A model generated the notes under the pieces. That model did no database searches, was not told the origin of the DNA, and was given only the letters and a program-made list of their open reading frames with translations. Positions 6,196 to 8,570 of a stretch of DNA of 8,570 nucleotides are shown here, piece after piece. Position 1 is the first letter of the stretch. The number at the start of each line of letters is the position of its first letter. Made by a program: the position numbers and the translations under genes. This DNA is from Bacteroidales bacterium UBA1253. Its GTDB lineage: Bacteria > Bacteroidota > Bacteroidia > Bacteroidales > Paludibacteraceae. The DNA lies in the NCBI GenBank assembly GCA_002308815.1, contig DBVX01000089.1, positions 9,700 to 18,269 of the forward strand, in the 5' to 3' direction.

Positions 6196-7450
6196 GAAAA
6201 AGTTATTATTTATTTTGACAGTAACAATGCTGGCAGGGTGCAATATGCAATGTCTGCAGGAACAGGTGTGTGAAATGGACTATCCGCAAGCTGAGTGGGA
6301 CAAGGCCGGAGTCATTCTGATGCATACGCCCGGACAGGAGCTGTTCGATGGTGTTATCCATCCCTCGGCAGGCTTGTTTGAGCACTATTTCGATGTGGAC
6401 AAGGCAGCAGATGAGCATCGCGGTTATATCCGCTTGTTGGAAGCCAACGGCATCCGTGTGCATACGGTAACTGACATACTCAACGAAGTGTCGCTGGACA
6501 CCTTACGTATGCTGGCAGACAAGGAACTGATATACGATGTCAGTGCTATGCCGGATGCCGACCGTGATGCTTCAGAAGCCTACAGGCAGGAAGTACTGGC
6601 GCAGATGAGCCGTGCGGACTTGATACGCTGTATATTGCTCCGACCTGTCGTGCGGTTGTTCCCGACCGACAACAATACCGGCGTGTCTGCGGAGTATATC
6701 CACGACCCGCTGATGAACCTCTATTTCACACGCGACCAGAGTATCACCACTCCTTGCGGACATATCATCTGCCGCATGAACTCCCCTCAACGGGCTGCGG
6801 AGACGGATGTAATTGAGTTATGTTACCGTCACATGGGTGTTGCTCCTATTCTGCGCATAGAAGGAGAAGGACGATTGGAAGGCGGCGATTATATCCCTGC
6901 AGGAACGATAGCACTGATAGGCTGCGGCATGCGTACCAACGAAGAAGGCATCCGTCAGATTATGGAGGCGGACGCGTTTGGTCACGACACGATTGTAGTG
7001 GTGCATGACCATAAACGCTGGCAGATGCAGATGCACCTCGACACGCATTTCAACATCATTGACCGCGACCTGTGTACCATGGTCAGCAGCCGATTGAACG
7101 CCAAGCCCGGTGAGCCTGAGTTTAATACATGCAACATCTATGTGCGCGAACCCGGCACCAAACCATACAGCCTGATGCTGAAAGATGTGTCGTTTGTGGA
7201 ATTTATGCGTGGTCGAGGTTTTGAAATCATCCCTATCGACTACGACGATGAGATGCACTATGCCAACAACTACCTAACTATCACACCGCGACATATCATG
7301 GCGGTCGCAGGGCAGAGCGAGGCATATCAGCAGCGTCTGGCTGATGCCGGTGTGACCGTGGAATGGGTGCCATTAGAGAGCCTGATTGACGGTTACGGCG
7401 CAGCCCATTGCATGACGCAGGTGCTCCAACGTGCATCCGCGCAGAGGTAA
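6194..7450 (+). CDS. Arginine-deiminase-family lipoprotein
   Basis: The 418-residue product has a type II signal peptide (MKKLLFILTVTMLAGC, lipobox LAGC with Cys16), so it is predicted to be a lipid-anchored protein outside the cytoplasm, with no obvious acidic surface-export motif after the Cys. The mature part is a guanidino-group modifying enzyme of the arginine deiminase type (arginine to citrulline plus ammonia): YFTRD (D181), EGGD (E229-D232), MHLDTHF (H281, D283) and the C-terminal nucleophile in AAHCMTQ (C406). All catalytic positions are present. Cytosolic ADIs lack a signal peptide, so this would act on extracytoplasmic arginine or protein arginine; which one is unknown. No plus-strand promoter is visible directly upstream, where the IS110 leader now lies. 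An aminotransferase remnant follows 31 bases later. Alternative: agmatine or peptidyl-arginine substrate. Confidence 0.85.
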   Translation: MKKLLFILTVTMLAGCNMQCLQEQVCEMDYPQAEWDKAGVILMHTPGQELFDGVIHPSAGLFEHYFDVDKAADEHRGYIRLLEANGIRVHTVTDILNEVSLDTLRMLADKELIYDVSAMPDADRDASEAYRQEVLAQMSRADLIRCILLRPVVRLFPTDNNTGVSAEYIHDPLMNLYFTRDQSITTPCGHIICRMNSPQRAAETDVIELCYRHMGVAPILRIEGEGRLEGGDYIPAGTIALIGCGMRTNEEGIRQIMEADAFGHDTIVVVHDHKRWQMQMHLDTHFNIIDRDLCTMVSSRLNAKPGEPEFNTCNIYVREPGTKPYSLMLKDVSFVEFMRGRGFEIIPIDYDDEMHYANNYLTITPRHIMAVAGQSEAYQQRLADAGVTVEWVPLESLIDGYGAAHCMTQVLQRASAQR

Positions 7451-7481
7451 ACGAATAGGCGGACAATCAAAACGAAATGCT

Positions 7482-7650
7482 ATGGAACTTTCTGAACTAT
7501 CTTGGAGCATACGCGGCACCCTCGGTCGCAAGCTCCTCGAGAAGGCACAGCAGTACGACGATGTGGTGGATTTCACCCACGGTGATCCGGATATACCTAC
7601 TCCGGACGGCATCTGAGAGGCGGCGGACATGGCAATCCAGACGGGACTCC
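7482..7650 (+). pseudogene. PLP-dependent aminotransferase, N-terminal fragment with premature stop
   Basis: The ATG at 7482 opens LSWSIRGTLGRKLLEKAQQY, DDVVDFTHGDPDIPTP, the start of a fold-type I aspartate-type aminotransferase (family pattern F-x-x-G-D-P-D-x-P-T-P). A TGA at 7614-7616 interrupts it; the same frame continues with EAADMAIQTGL, still homologous, so the TGA looks like a CGA-to-TGA change. Homology ends at about 7650, where the sequence passes into a PTP fragment in another frame. The PLP-binding lysine region is absent. It lies 31 bases after the deiminase gene, so the intact ancestor was probably co-transcribed with it. Confidence 0.75.
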
Positions 7651-8005
7651 CGCTGACGAGTTTGAGATTGACTCGGCCGCCGTGTCCTCCGAGGAGACAG
7701 GCAACGACATGTACCCGCACGCCAAACGAAAACTGCAGGAGAATGGCATTCCGTTCACACCTCGCGCAGCCCGTCAGATAACTACAAGCGACTACCACCA
7801 TTATGACCATCTGATTTGTATGGACCATAGTAACCTCCGACTGCTGCAATATATCATAGGCGAAGACACACAGGACAAGGTGCCGTTGCTGATGGCGTGG
7901 GCGGGGAGGGATAAGAATGTGGCAGATCCGTGGTACACAGGAGATTTTGAAGCGACTTACCACGATTTGATAGAGGGTTGCACGGCTTTATTACAACAAT
8001 TATAA
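7651..8005 (+). pseudogene. Low-molecular-weight protein tyrosine phosphatase, copy 2, headless
   Basis: From about 7655 the frame reads DEFEIDSAAVSSEETGNDMY and continues as an LMW-PTP to the TAA at 8003-8005, including HLICMD and DPWYTGDFEATY. The first 30 or so residues with the CX5R catalytic loop are replaced by the aminotransferase fragment, which is in a different frame. There is no ATG near the junction; a GTG at 7682 is the earliest alternative start, giving 107 residues without the nucleophile. It is about 77% identical to copy 1 over 113 residues by hand count, and both end with the same 19 bases, TTACAACAATTATAAACAC. The peroxiredoxin gene starts 13 bases later, so it probably shared transcription with this gene. 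Confidence 0.8.
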
Positions 8006-8018
8006 ACACCATAACATT

Positions 8019-8462
8019 ATGTTACAGATTGGCGACAAGATGCCGGCGTTTACCGTCACAGACGAGACCGGCAAGACCATCACCGAGCGCGATATGCTCG
8101 GACGGAAAACAGTCATTTACTTCTACCCGAAGGACTCCACTCCCGGCTGCACGGCGGAAGCCTGCAATATCCGCGACAATTACCATAGTTTCCTTGCACG
8201 CGGTTATCAGGTGTTCGGCGTAAGCAAGGACTCGCAGGCATCGCATATCCGTTTCAAAGAGAAATACGACCTGCCATTCCCGCTGCTGAGCGACCCGACC
8301 ACCGAGATGCTTCAGACTTTCGGAGCATGGGGAGAGAAAAAACTCTATGGCAAGACCAGCATGGGAACGCTCCGCAAGACCTTCGTCTTCAACGAAGAGG
8401 GCATCATTGAGCGCATCATCGAGAAGGTGGATACCAAGAACCACGCGGAGCAGATACTGTAA
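8019..8462 (+). CDS. bcp: Thioredoxin-dependent thiol peroxidase (Bcp/PrxQ type)
   Basis: The complete 147-residue protein is of normal length for the family. It reduces hydrogen peroxide and organic peroxides in the cytoplasm and is recycled by thioredoxin. The active-site segment is FYPKDSTPGCTAEAC: C44 is the peroxidatic Cys in the TPxCT motif and C49 is the usual resolving Cys of atypical two-Cys Bcp proteins. The later SKDSQASHIRFKEKYDLPFP and the GKTSMGTLRKTFVF segments are also typical. It begins 13 bases after the second PTP remnant with no clear promoter between, so it may depend on upstream transcription. Everything needed for activity is visible, making this one of the few intact genes here. 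Confidence 0.95.
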   Translation: MLQIGDKMPAFTVTDETGKTITERDMLGRKTVIYFYPKDSTPGCTAEACNIRDNYHSFLARGYQVFGVSKDSQASHIRFKEKYDLPFPLLSDPTTEMLQTFGAWGEKKLYGKTSMGTLRKTFVFNEEGIIERIIEKVDTKNHAEQIL

Positions 8463-8463
8463 A

Positions 8464-8570
8464 TGGATGAAAGTTCCTGTGTCAAAGTCATGAACGGGTC
8501 GCATCTTCGCCACGCAGCGCGGGTACGGCGACTGGAAGGAATGGTGGGAGTTCCCGGGCGGAAAGATGGA
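8464..8570 (+). pseudogene. MutT-like Nudix hydrolase, 5' part, apparently frameshifted, runs off window
   Basis: From 8498 to the window end one frame reads GRIFATQRGYGDWKEWWEFP followed by GGKM, the start of a Nudix box region as in MutT/8-oxo-dGTP or CTP pyrophosphohydrolases, which clean oxidised nucleotides. In that frame a TGA lies at 8492-8494. The frame from ATG 8464 reads MDESSCVKVMN and would join the homology if one G were removed from GGG at 8497-8499. The usual N-terminal strand (about 20 residues) is also short. Either the gene is broken, or a base is wrong. Its place after bcp suits an oxidative-damage gene pair. The C-terminal part is outside the window. Confidence 0.65.

Noticed and set aside
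6818..7258. 146-codon minus-strand open frame
   Set aside because: It is antisense to the catalytic part of the deiminase gene and shows no recognisable protein pattern.
1..8570. CRISPR array, retron, diversity-generating repeats, tRNA or rRNA genes
   Set aside because: I saw no spaced direct repeats, reverse transcriptase motif, clover-leaf sequence or rRNA segments on either strand.

Overview
The window looks like an accessory, decaying stretch of a Bacteroidales chromosome (Prevotella or a relative). The evidence is the TAnnTTTG-type -7 promoter elements (best case 1731-1762), starts without clear Shine-Dalgarno sequences, a Bacteroidales-style lipoprotein and Bro-N protein, and the codon style. 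Nothing allows a species name.

Layout, left to right. (1) 1-843: the 3' part of a low-molecular-weight protein tyrosine phosphatase gene (LMW-PTP) with an unreadable P-loop, then a WYL-type transcription regulator gene that has lost its middle. (2) 963-4567: the intact core of the island, a small HIRAN-domain protein followed by a 926-residue single-chain restriction-modification enzyme of the MmeI (type IIL/IIG) kind. It has a nuclease motif, methyltransferase motifs I and IV and a target-recognition region in one polypeptide. (3) 4622-5594: a Bro-N protein cut off after its N-terminal domain, followed by short open frames I cannot assign. (4) 5657-6171: two strong hairpins, then an IS110-family element on the minus strand. 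Its transposase gene is reduced to the two ends, but its leader still has a good promoter and two consecutive long stems with internal loops, as expected of an IS110 bridge RNA. (5) 6194-7450: an intact arginine-deiminase-family lipoprotein gene. (6) 7482-8005: the first ~55 codons of an aminotransferase gene, with a premature stop, joined out of frame to a second headless LMW-PTP copy. (7) 8019-8570: an intact Bcp-type peroxiredoxin gene, then the start of a MutT-like Nudix gene that appears frameshifted and runs off the window.

Two themes stand out. First, two LMW-PTP copies in the same orientation, about 77% identical in protein by hand alignment, bracket everything from the WYL remnant to the aminotransferase remnant. 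Second, many genes have lost their middle or been spliced at short matches while keeping one or both ends (WYL, IS110 transposase, Bro-N, aminotransferase/PTP), so the functional content is likely just the HIRAN protein, the MmeI-like enzyme, the deiminase lipoprotein and the peroxiredoxin. The most interesting object is the IS110 remnant: a possible non-autonomous element that keeps a bridge-RNA module without a working recombinase.
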